Shown here: piece by piece, positions 1 through 5,584 of the stretch
Numbering within the stretch: position 1 is the stretch's first letter
How the letters are laid out: each line of letters opens with the position of its first letter
Assembly: GCA_030645645.1 (NCBI GenBank)
Contig: JAUSNC010000015.1
Location: 1 to 9,169 of the forward strand
Direction: 5' to 3'
Source of the DNA: Candidatus Parcubacteria bacterium
GTDB lineage: Bacteria > Patescibacteriota > Minisyncoccia > Minisyncoccales > UBA6532
Length of the DNA stretch: 9,169 nucleotides
The notes under the pieces: generated by a model
Database searches by the model: none
Told to the model about the DNA's origin: nothing
The model's input: only the letters and a program-made list of their open reading frames with translations
Made by a program: the position numbers and the translations under genes

Positions 1-73
1 CCGCTGTTCTTGGGCCCACTGTAGGAAGTTTTGAGAATTTTCTTATTAGCTCTTGGATTATTGGAGGATACAT
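1..73 (-). CDS. recR: Recombination protein RecR, N-terminal fragment (runs off left edge)
   Basis: The minus strand from 73 reads MYPPIIQELIRKFSK followed by LPTVGPRTA, 24 complete codons before the window ends. This matches the start of RecR, whose N-terminal helix-hairpin-helix normally reads like 'MYP..i..Li..fskLPGiGpktA'. RecR acts with RecO and RecF in loading RecA at single-strand gaps and in replication repair; the zinc finger and Toprim domain would lie outside the window. The start ATG (71-73) is one base beyond the dnaB stop codon (75-77), so the two genes are almost certainly in one transcript with coupled translation. No Shine-Dalgarno site precedes the ATG; that region encodes the dnaB C-terminus. 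In many bacteria recR follows dnaX, but here dnaX is about 4 kb away on the other strand. Only 24 residues are visible, yet the HhH signature is distinctive. Confidence 0.82.
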   Translation of the reverse strand, partial: MYPPIIQELIRKFSKLPTVGPRTA

Positions 74-74
74 A

Positions 75-1442
75 TTAATCTTGGGTATGCCTGTCCAGGC
101 TGCGGAATGAAACATGCTGTTCGTCAAAGAACAGTTCAACCTTGCCTACAGGCCCGTTTCTGTGTTTTGCCACTATAATATCAGCCATATTCTTTCTTAT
201 GGTATCTTCCCGATATCTATCTTCTCTATGGATGAATAAAACAACATCAGCGTCCTGCTCCAAGCTTCCTGATTGCCTTAAATCTGATAAGCGGGGGATT
301 TGAGGAACCCTCATTTCTACGGCGCGGGATAGCTGGGAAAGCGCTAATACAGGGATATTCAGTTCCCTGGCCAGCTGTTTAAGAGATCGTGATATTTCAG
401 TTACCTGTTGGACTTCGCTGGCATTCGGATTTCTTGGTTCAATGAGTTGGAGATAATCAATTACAATCAATCCGAGGCCTTTATCCGCCTGCAGTCTTCT
501 GGCCATAGCTCTCATCTGTAAAATATTGGATGAAGAAGCGTCGTCAATATATATAGGGGCTTCAGAGAGTACGCCCATTGCATGCTGAATTCTCTCAAAA
601 TCATTATCTTCGCCTTTGTCTGAAAGTCTTCCTGTCCTTAATTTCCACAGGTCAACGCCTGCCTGGACGGAAATCAATCTGTCCACAACCTGGTCTTTTG
701 ACATTTCCAGGCTGAATAGTCCAACCGGTATTTTTTCTTTTATTGCTATATTTCTGGCAATATCAAGTCCGAAGCTGCTTTTACCGAGGGAAGGTCTTGC
801 GGCAAGAATAATAAGGTCTGATTTCTGAAGACCGGCCAATATATGGTCCAGATCAGGAAAACCCGTGGGTAATCCTCGGAATTTATTGCCCTGCTTTGAC
901 AATGCGTCTATTCTTTCAAAAGCTTCTTCCAGAGTCGCTTTTACGGGAATGAAATTCTGACTTAATGAATGCTGGGCAATACTGAAAATTCTTTGTTCGG
1001 CCTTGTCTAAAAGCTGATCAACGTCTTCAATTTCGTTGTAGCCCATCAATGCAATGTCGTGGGACGAATCAATAAGATCGCGGAGAATTCTTTTTTTCTG
1101 GACTATTTTTGCATAGCTTAAAACATTGCTGGCAGTAGGAACAGAGTTTATCAGTTCGGTCAGATAGCTATGGCCTCCAATTTCATCAATTTTGTTTTTT
1201 TCCTTGAGGCGGCTGGATATAGACAGAAGATCTATAGGTTCGTTTCTTTCAAATAATTCCTTCATTGCCTGGTAGATCTCTTTATGGATATTTTTATAGA
1301 AATCTCTGGGATCAAGAAAATCAACCACCTTAGTTATGGCGTTTTTATCCAACATTAAAGAACCTAAAAGAGATTTTTCTGCATCAACATTCTGCGGAGG
1401 AAGACGGTCAGGAAGATCTTGTTTTTGAGAATTTTCCGACAT
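75..1442 (-). CDS. dnaB: Replicative DNA helicase DnaB
   Basis: This is the ring-shaped hexameric helicase that unwinds DNA at the replication fork and interacts with primase. With the ATG at 1440-1442 the protein is 455 aa, normal for the family. The N-terminal domain starts at PPQNVDAEKSLLG (15-27), and a linker of about 25 residues precedes GLPTGFPDLD (190-199). The RecA-like domain has Walker A AARPSLGKS (214-222), the catalytic-type glutamate in FSLEMS (E246), Walker B LIVIDYLQL (325-333), SQLSR (369-373), the LSDLRQSGSLEQDADV block (385-400) and KHRNG (426-430), which supplies the arginine finger. A TTG start at 1484 would add 14 residues with no family resemblance, so I prefer the ATG. 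No Shine-Dalgarno site is visible before it. The gene lies 44 bases downstream of cysS and one base before recR. No intein or truncation is seen. Confidence 0.97.
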   Translation of the reverse strand: MSENSQKQDLPDRLPPQNVDAEKSLLGSLMLDKNAITKVVDFLDPRDFYKNIHKEIYQAMKELFERNEPIDLLSISSRLKEKNKIDEIGGHSYLTELINSVPTASNVLSYAKIVQKKRILRDLIDSSHDIALMGYNEIEDVDQLLDKAEQRIFSIAQHSLSQNFIPVKATLEEAFERIDALSKQGNKFRGLPTGFPDLDHILAGLQKSDLIILAARPSLGKSSFGLDIARNIAIKEKIPVGLFSLEMSKDQVVDRLISVQAGVDLWKLRTGRLSDKGEDNDFERIQHAMGVLSEAPIYIDDASSSNILQMRAMARRLQADKGLGLIVIDYLQLIEPRNPNASEVQQVTEISRSLKQLARELNIPVLALSQLSRAVEMRVPQIPRLSDLRQSGSLEQDADVVLFIHREDRYREDTIRKNMADIIVAKHRNGPVGKVELFFDEQHVSFRSLDRHTQD

Positions 1443-1455
1443 AAAATTATAACTT

Positions 1456-1484
1456 AATATAACAGGAGCTGTGCTTTTTTGCAA
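1456..1484 (-). promoter_or_regulatory. Candidate promoter for dnaB-recR
   Basis: On the minus strand, TTGCAA (1484-1479) is followed by a 17-base spacer and TATATT (1461-1456). Transcription would start near 1449, giving a leader of only about 7 bases before the dnaB ATG. That fits the missing Shine-Dalgarno site. A second TATAAT-like box (minus strand about 1451-1446) lies even closer to the ATG. The cysS stop codon is just upstream, so dnaB could also be read from the cysS transcript. Confidence 0.35.
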
Positions 1485-1486
1485 TG

Positions 1487-2854
1487 TTATTTATTAATAG
1501 GTTTTATTTCAGGGCCTTTTTCAGTGTCTTTTATCAGGAAGCCGATATCTTCTATTTTTTTCCTTATCTCATCGGATTTTTTCCAGTCTTGCTTCTTTCT
1601 GGCAGATTCCCGCTCTTTTACCAATTTATTAACTTCATCGGGTATCGCCGATTTTTCTTTCTTAAAAAGATTCAATCCGAAGATTTTATCCATTTCCTCG
1701 ATTGTCTTTACTTTGCCTGTTGCCTTTTTATCCCTGACTAGATTCCATAAAACCGCCAGGGCCTTTGGTATATCCAAATCGTCATTTATTGCATCCTCAA
1801 ATTTACCGAGATATTCTTTGTTCGCTTTTTTGTCATCTTTCAATCCTTCAATTATATTTTTCATTCTCTTCAGGGAATTTTCGGCATTCTTAAGATTATC
1901 CAGAGAAAAATCCAAAGGAGTCTTATAGTGGGCCATAAGGCATAGATAGCGGAATGAAAGGGGAGAAAACCCTATTTCCTCTAATTCGCTCAAAGTATAC
2001 AAGCCTCCTTTGCTTTTGCTGACTTTTTCGCCTTTAAAGGTTAGGAAAGCTCCGTGAAGCCAGAAGTTGACGAATTTTTTTCCCGTGGCCGCTTCAGACT
2101 GGGCTATTTCATTAGTGTGGTGAACCGAAATATGGTCTTCGCCTCCGGTATGTATGTCAAAACTTTCGCCGAGATATTTCATTGACATTGCCGAGCATTC
2201 AATGTGCCAGCCCGGAAATCCTATTCCCCAGGGGGATTGCCATTCCTGCTGTCTTATTCCCGGCTTTTCGGAAAACTTCCATAAGGCGAAATCAGTCGGG
2301 TTTTTCTTTTCTTTCATTTCCACTCTCGAGCCGGCTTTTAGTCCTTCTTTTTTCAATCCGGCAAGCTTGCCGTAATCTTTGAACTTTGAAGTGTCATAGT
2401 AAATGCCGTCGTTGGTTCTGTAAGTGAATCCTTTTTCTTCCAGCCGTTTTATCAGGTTTATCTGTTCCTTTATATGTTCCGTGGCTTTACACCAGATATT
2501 CGGTTCTGCAATATTCAGCTTCTTAAAATCTTTCCTGAAAATATCCCAATAGTAATCTGATATTTCTTTTGCTGTTTTTCCCTCTTTTTTGGCCGCTTTT
2601 TCTATTTTATCTTCGCCCTCGTCAGAGTCGCTGGTCAGATGCCCGACATCCGTGATATTCATCACGTGCTTTGCTTTGAGTCCGTTGTAGGAAAGAGTTT
2701 TCTTTAAGATATCGCTGAAAATATACGACCTTAAATTGCCGATATGCTGATACCAGTAAACCGTCGGCCCGCAGCTGTAGAGCCCGACTTTCTTATCTTC
2801 TAACGGCTTGAATTCTTCCTTTTCACGAGAAAGAGTATTATATAGTTTTATCAT
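1487..2854 (-). CDS. cysS: Cysteinyl-tRNA synthetase
   Basis: Class I aminoacyl-tRNA synthetase that charges tRNA-Cys; cytoplasmic and zinc-dependent. Starting from ATG 2854-2852 it is 455 aa and begins MIKLYNTLSREKEEF, the usual N-terminus. Visible motifs are YSCGPTVY (26-33, zinc ligand C28), the HIGH-equivalent HIGNLRSY (37-44), ITDVGH (67-72), GWHIECSAM (215-223, zinc ligand C220), HHTNEIAQS (245-253, ligands H245 and E249) and KVSKS (277-281, the KMSKS equivalent). The anticodon-binding helical region follows, ending in the lysine-rich stretch usual for CysRS. The HIGH motif reads HIGN, a known variant. A TTG start 7 codons upstream (2875) is possible but less like the family. cysS is first in the minus-strand group cysS-dnaB-recR and is divergent from the zinc-ribbon genes. 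Confidence 0.97.
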   Translation of the reverse strand: MIKLYNTLSREKEEFKPLEDKKVGLYSCGPTVYWYQHIGNLRSYIFSDILKKTLSYNGLKAKHVMNITDVGHLTSDSDEGEDKIEKAAKKEGKTAKEISDYYWDIFRKDFKKLNIAEPNIWCKATEHIKEQINLIKRLEEKGFTYRTNDGIYYDTSKFKDYGKLAGLKKEGLKAGSRVEMKEKKNPTDFALWKFSEKPGIRQQEWQSPWGIGFPGWHIECSAMSMKYLGESFDIHTGGEDHISVHHTNEIAQSEAATGKKFVNFWLHGAFLTFKGEKVSKSKGGLYTLSELEEIGFSPLSFRYLCLMAHYKTPLDFSLDNLKNAENSLKRMKNIIEGLKDDKKANKEYLGKFEDAINDDLDIPKALAVLWNLVRDKKATGKVKTIEEMDKIFGLNLFKKEKSAIPDEVNKLVKERESARKKQDWKKSDEIRKKIEDIGFLIKDTEKGPEIKPINK

Positions 2855-2874
2855 AATTTGAATTGCGTATTTCA

Positions 2875-2883
2875 ATTTTACCA
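2875..2883 (-). promoter_or_regulatory. Candidate extended -10 promoter for cysS
   Basis: The minus strand reads TGGTAAAAT (2883-2875), an extended -10 (TGn plus TAAAAT) that would start transcription near 2868, about 14 bases before the cysS ATG. No good -35 box lies at 17 bases. An alternative is TTCAAA-16-TATATA slightly further upstream. It shares the short divergent region (2855-2964) with the promoter of the first zinc-ribbon gene. Confidence 0.3.
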
Positions 2884-2907
2884 GAGATTTTATTTATATA
2901 ACAGACC

Positions 2908-2936
2908 TTGACTTATTTTGAAGTTTAGATTATAGT
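2908..2936 (+). promoter_or_regulatory. Promoter of the 57-aa zinc-ribbon gene
   Basis: TTGACT (2908-2913), a 17-base spacer and TATAGT (2931-2936) make a near-consensus sigma-70-type promoter. The start would be near 2943, followed by a short leader carrying GAGGA (2951-2955), 9 bases before ATG 2965. It is one of the two best promoters in the window; its twin drives the next gene. Confidence 0.65.
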
Positions 2937-2964
2937 CAGTTTCACATAAAGAGGAAAATGGAGA

Positions 2965-3138
2965 ATGAAGACTTGCAAGTGTGGCGCAGTGGTTTTTAAA
3001 ACCAATGGAGACGAAGAAGGGGTTTGCGGAAGTTGCGGAGCGAGAATCTCTTATACTAAAAACAAATTAAAACAGGGGAATGCATACATGTTCTCCAAAA
3101 TATTTCCTGAATTTCGCGTACTTCCGACAACGGGATAA
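2965..3138 (+). CDS. Small zinc-ribbon protein (57 aa), paralogue of the next gene
   Basis: The ORF reads MKTCKCGAVVFKTNGDEEG, then VCGSCGARISYTK and a short basic tail. The ligands C4-x-C6 and C21-xx-C24, spaced by 14 residues, suggest a zinc ribbon; the first knuckle is one residue shorter than a standard CxxC. The protein aligns with the first 27 residues of the gene at 3248 (shared MKTC, A-x-VF, GDE, VCGSCGA), and the nucleotides are similar too, so the pair looks like a tandem duplication. After residue 30 the two diverge and this one stops. It has its own promoter, a GAGGA ribosome site 9 bases upstream and an intrinsic terminator 13 bases after the stop, which argues for a real short gene and not a decayed copy. 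Function is unknown. It could bind nucleic acid, or compete with or modulate the longer paralogue; that is conjecture. Confidence 0.72.
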   Translation: MKTCKCGAVVFKTNGDEEGVCGSCGARISYTKNKLKQGNAYMFSKIFPEFRVLPTTG

Positions 3139-3151
3139 TTAGTAAAGTTCT

Positions 3152-3184
3152 AAAGCTTCTTTTATAATGAAAGAGGCTTTTTTT
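3152..3184 (+). terminator. Intrinsic terminator after the 57-aa zinc-ribbon gene
   Basis: AAAGCTTCTTT (3152-3162) pairs with AAAGAGGCTTT (3170-3180) in an 11-bp stem with one G-U pair and a 7-base loop (TATAATG). A run of T follows to 3184. AAAGTTC sits just upstream (3144-3150), as it does before the next terminator. Confidence 0.8.
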
Positions 3185-3185
3185 A

Positions 3186-3214
3186 TTGACTTTGTATTAA
3201 ATTTCTATTATAAC
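3186..3214 (+). promoter_or_regulatory. Promoter of the 139-aa zinc-ribbon gene
   Basis: TTGACT (3186-3191), a 17-base spacer and TATAAC (3209-3214). It begins immediately after the T-run of the preceding terminator, so the two genes are insulated single units. The leader carries AGGTGA (3235-3240), 7 bases before ATG 3248, a clear Shine-Dalgarno site. Confidence 0.65.
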
Positions 3215-3247
3215 CATTTAACATTAAGGAATATAGGTGAATATTAA

Positions 3248-3667
3248 ATGAAAACATGTTGGAATTGTAATGCTATGGTTTTTAGTATCGGAGGAGACGA
3301 AAAAATGGTCTGTGGAAGTTGTGGAGCGATAGAACAGTATAACCATGCAGAAAGAGTAAGGAAAATATATAAAAGATTCATGGAAATAGCCGATATCTTA
3401 CAAAGCCCTGCACCCGAAAGACATTTTGCAATGGAATATTGTTATCAAGCCATAAAGAAGGATCTTATAAAGCAGATAGCCAGTATTGAATTGCTTGTCA
3501 TTGCGGCATTCTGTCTAGCTTCCTATAAAGTAAGATCCCCAAGAGATCCAGAAGTAGTTCTTCGTAAGGTTTCTTACAATATTAAGGAAATGAAACACAT
3601 CTCAGAATTGACATCAACACAGGAAATTATAATTCGCGGATTAAACACTAAACCTTCTTTCCGATAG
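3248..3667 (+). CDS. Zinc ribbon plus putative cyclin-fold (TFIIB-like) protein, 139 aa
   Basis: Residues 4-25 form a treble-Cys zinc ribbon, C4-xx-C7 and C22-xx-C25 with a 14-residue spacer (CWNC...VCGSCGA). Residues 33-50 are a basic helix. Residues 51-120 look all-helical and resemble repeat 1 of archaeal TFB/eukaryotic TFIIB as I remember it: L51, P54, R58, A61, A68, K71-x-LI (73-74), SIE (79-81), V84, AA (86-87), LA (90-91), PR (98-99), E102 and KE (113-114) fall in the order and spacing of that repeat, with one inserted residue near 78. The order zinc ribbon, linker, cyclin fold is the TFIIB order, but only one repeat is present where TFIIB has two. This is seen by eye, not by search. 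The start is fixed by AGGTGA. It has its own promoter and terminator, and the 57-aa gene upstream is a ribbon-only paralogue. A plain zinc-ribbon hypothetical protein is the conservative label; function is unknown. Confidence 0.78.
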   Translation: MKTCWNCNAMVFSIGGDEKMVCGSCGAIEQYNHAERVRKIYKRFMEIADILQSPAPERHFAMEYCYQAIKKDLIKQIASIELLVIAAFCLASYKVRSPRDPEVVLRKVSYNIKEMKHISELTSTQEIIIRGLNTKPSFR

Positions 3668-3687
3668 CTGAATAACCATCAAAGTTC

Positions 3688-3722
3688 AAGAGCTTCTTTA
3701 TTTATAATAGAAGCTCTTTTTT
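3688..3722 (+). terminator. Intrinsic terminator after the 139-aa zinc-ribbon gene
   Basis: AAGAGCTTCT (3688-3697) pairs perfectly with AGAAGCTCTT (3709-3718) across an 11-base AT-rich loop, followed by T to 3722. Its sequence resembles the terminator at 3152-3184, including AAAGTTC just upstream (3681-3687) and TATAAT in the loop, which supports duplication of the whole unit. Confidence 0.85.
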
Positions 3723-3728
3723 ATTTCA

Positions 3729-3757
3729 TTGCCGTCCGTTGCTCTTTTTGATAAGAT
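3729..3757 (+). promoter_or_regulatory. Candidate promoter for gtrA-like gene and dnaX
   Basis: TTGCCG (3729-3734), a 17-base spacer and TAAGAT (3752-3757). It would start near 3764, about 26 bases before ATG 3790. It is placed right after the preceding terminator, where a promoter for the gtrA-dnaX pair is needed. Confidence 0.4.
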
Positions 3758-3789
3758 TAAATAAGTTTTAAAAGTAAAAATATTTGAAA

Positions 3790-4386
3790 ATGGATAAAAA
3801 AGATATAATATATTCCCTGATAGTCGGGGAAGCGATCGCTTTAATGGGAACGGTTATTCTGAAGAATCTGGAAATTGGAAATAGTCTTCCACTATGGCTT
3901 CTTCCGGTATTTTTTCCGATTTTGTCGGTTGCCGGAATCTGGATTGCCGATTTGCTCGGTAAGAAAATTCCTGTTTTATTCCAGGCCGCTAAATTCCTCT
4001 TAGTGGGAGTATTAAATACCCTTATTGACCTGGGAGTCCTTAATATTCTGATCGGCATTACGGGAATTGCCGCAGGAGCCTTTTTCCCTGTCTTTAAAGG
4101 AGCGAGCTTTATAGTGGCATCATTGAACAGCTATTTCTGGAATAAATTCTGGACCTTCAAGAAAGTGGAGGAGAATGCCAACCCGAAGGAATTCACAAAG
4201 TTTTTCTTGACGGTATTTATAGGCCTTATTTTAAACGTCGTGATTTCTTCAGTCATCGTTAATGTTATAGGCGTAAGATTCGGCGTTTCAGAGAAAGTCT
4301 GGGCCAATTTCGGGGCGCTGATCGCCACTTTAATAGCTTTTGCGTGGAATTTCTTCGGATCTAAATTCTTAGTATTTAAAAAATGA
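3790..4386 (+). CDS. GtrA-family polytopic membrane protein with N-terminal two-helix extension
   Basis: A 198-aa hydrophobic protein. Residues about 65-198 match the GtrA/DPMS-like family: KFLLVGVLNTLIDLG (68-82), an SFIVASLNSYFWNKFWTF segment (106-123), then KFFLTVFIGLILNVV (137-151) and a last helix ending FAWNFFGSKFLVFKK. GtrA proteins have four membrane segments and are thought to help move lipid-linked sugars across the membrane or assist cell-wall glycosylation. Ahead of this lie two further segments (about 8-26 and 35-56), giving six in total, more than the classic family. I chose ATG 3790 over a TTG two codons upstream; no Shine-Dalgarno site supports either. The last codons overlap dnaX by ATGA (4383-4386), so the two are cotranscribed and probably translationally coupled. 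The substrate cannot be told from sequence. Confidence 0.85.
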   Translation: MDKKDIIYSLIVGEAIALMGTVILKNLEIGNSLPLWLLPVFFPILSVAGIWIADLLGKKIPVLFQAAKFLLVGVLNTLIDLGVLNILIGITGIAAGAFFPVFKGASFIVASLNSYFWNKFWTFKKVEENANPKEFTKFFLTVFIGLILNVVISSVIVNVIGVRFGVSEKVWANFGALIATLIAFAWNFFGSKFLVFKK

Positions 4387-5498
4387 GCAACCTAGTCTTA
4401 TACAGAAAATACCGTCCTAAATCTTTTTCTGAAATTGTGGGTCAGGAAAACGTTGTGAAAACTTTAATCAACGCCATTGAAATAGGATCTGTTTCCCATG
4501 CCTATCTATTTACCGGGCCGAGGGGAAGCGGAAAAACGTCCATTGCCCGCATTCTAGCCAAAGCCGTCAATTGCCAGAACAGAAAAGGTTCTGAACCCTG
4601 CAACAGCTGTTCTTCCTGCGAAGAGATTAATTCCGGCAGGGCAATAGATCTGATTGAGATTGACGCCGCTTCAAACAGAGGCGTTGACGAAATGAGGGAG
4701 TTGAGGGACGGAATAAAATTCAGCCCGGTTAAATCAAAATACAAAGTCTTCATTATTGATGAATCCCATCAGCTCACTAAGGAAGCGGCAAACGCTTTAT
4801 TAAAGACCCTTGAGGAGCCTCCAGCCCATGCAATTTTCATTCTGGCCACAACCGAACTGCATAAGATGATTCCAACCATATTATCCCGCTGCCAGCGGTT
4901 TGATTTCAGAAAACTGACAGTAAAAGAGATTGTCGAAAGACTGGAGGATATTTCAAAGAAGGAAAAGATAACTATTGAAAAGGCGGCGCTGGAATTAATT
5001 GCCCTTAATTCAGGAGGAGCTATCCGTGACGCCGAAGGCCTGTTAGGCCAGGCGATTACCTTTTCCGCTTCAGCCGGCAGGGAAGGGGAGATTAAAAAAG
5101 ACGATATTAAGGATTTATTAGGAATGGTTGACGTAAGCGTGATTTCTATACTTGTTGACTTAATGGTTGGCAAGAATGGAGCAAAAGCCGTTGAATTCTT
5201 GAATGAAACCCTGGAAAAGGGTTTTGACCTCCAGGAATTAACCAAATCCCTAATCCGTTATTTAAGGCAGGCATTACTTCTGAAAATTGACCCTGAGCTG
5301 CTGAATCCGGCAATAATCGGTTTGACGGGAGAGGAACAAAAGAAGATTATGGAGCAAATAAAGAATGTTACTGAAATAGAACTTCAACGGACTTTAAAGC
5401 TTTTAATGGAAGCTGAAAATAAAATAAAGTATTCTTCTATTCCTCAACTACCATTAGAGCTAGCCATAATAGAATCATTGAGTTCGGAGAGTAAATAA
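4383..5498 (+). CDS. dnaX: DNA polymerase III clamp-loader subunit DnaX (gamma-like short form)
   Basis: AAA+ ATPase of the clamp loader that opens and loads the sliding clamp during replication. It starts with YRKYRPKSFSEIVGQ (7-21). Walker A is GPRGSGKT (45-52), the four-cysteine zinc module is C64, C73, C76, C79, and Walker B is VFIIDESH (122-129), where many family members have DEVH or DEAH. Sensor 1 is ILATTE (153-158), the arginine finger lies in LSRC (167-170, R169), and sensor 2 is in GGAIRDAEGLL (211-221, R215). At 371 aa it ends just after the collar domain III, so the C-terminal domains of tau that contact the helicase and polymerase are absent. No in-frame slippery heptamer is needed for a gamma form. 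The ATG overlaps the stop of the GtrA-family gene. No terminator is visible after the stop. Confidence 0.96.
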   Translation: MSNLVLYRKYRPKSFSEIVGQENVVKTLINAIEIGSVSHAYLFTGPRGSGKTSIARILAKAVNCQNRKGSEPCNSCSSCEEINSGRAIDLIEIDAASNRGVDEMRELRDGIKFSPVKSKYKVFIIDESHQLTKEAANALLKTLEEPPAHAIFILATTELHKMIPTILSRCQRFDFRKLTVKEIVERLEDISKKEKITIEKAALELIALNSGGAIRDAEGLLGQAITFSASAGREGEIKKDDIKDLLGMVDVSVISILVDLMVGKNGAKAVEFLNETLEKGFDLQELTKSLIRYLRQALLLKIDPELLNPAIIGLTGEEQKKIMEQIKNVTEIELQRTLKLLMEAENKIKYSSIPQLPLELAIIESLSSESK

Positions 5499-5543
5499 GA
5501 TAGGATTAGAAAGTTCTTTTACAACCCAAGCCTTATAGCTTCC

Positions 5544-5584
5544 GAACCACTATGGTATAATTAAATAACATTAAACCGTGGTTC
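5544..5584 (+). promoter_or_regulatory. Extended -10 promoter flanked by a 7-bp inverted repeat, before the HTH gene
   Basis: TGGTATAAT (5553-5561) is an extended -10 with a perfect TATAAT hexamer; the -35 is poor (TTATAG at about 5533-5538). Perfect inverted copies GAACCAC (5544-5550) and GTGGTTC (5578-5584) bracket the -10 and end at the ATG (5585). The arms could be an operator for the HTH protein they precede. As RNA only the second arm would be transcribed from this promoter, so a leader hairpin is unlikely. Confidence 0.45.

Noticed and set aside
1443..1484. Alternative TTG start for dnaB at 1484, adding 14 residues.
   Set aside because: The added residues do not resemble DnaB and would almost abut the cysS stop; the ATG at 1442 gives the family-like N-terminus.
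3124..3135. The 57-aa zinc-ribbon protein ends with LPTTG, the sortase-motif pattern.
   Set aside because: There is no signal peptide, no hydrophobic segment and no basic tail after it, so it cannot be a sortase substrate.
5094..5110. An A6 run in dnaX followed by a -1-frame TAA, reminiscent of programmed frameshifting.
   Set aside because: The zero-frame heptamer reads T AAA AAA, so the P-site codon cannot re-pair after a -1 slip, and the product would lose the oligomerising domain III.
4502..5245. Long minus-strand open frames opposite dnaX, and similar ones opposite dnaB, cysS and thrC.
   Set aside because: They are antisense shadows of well-supported genes, with no family motifs, promoters or ribosome sites of their own.
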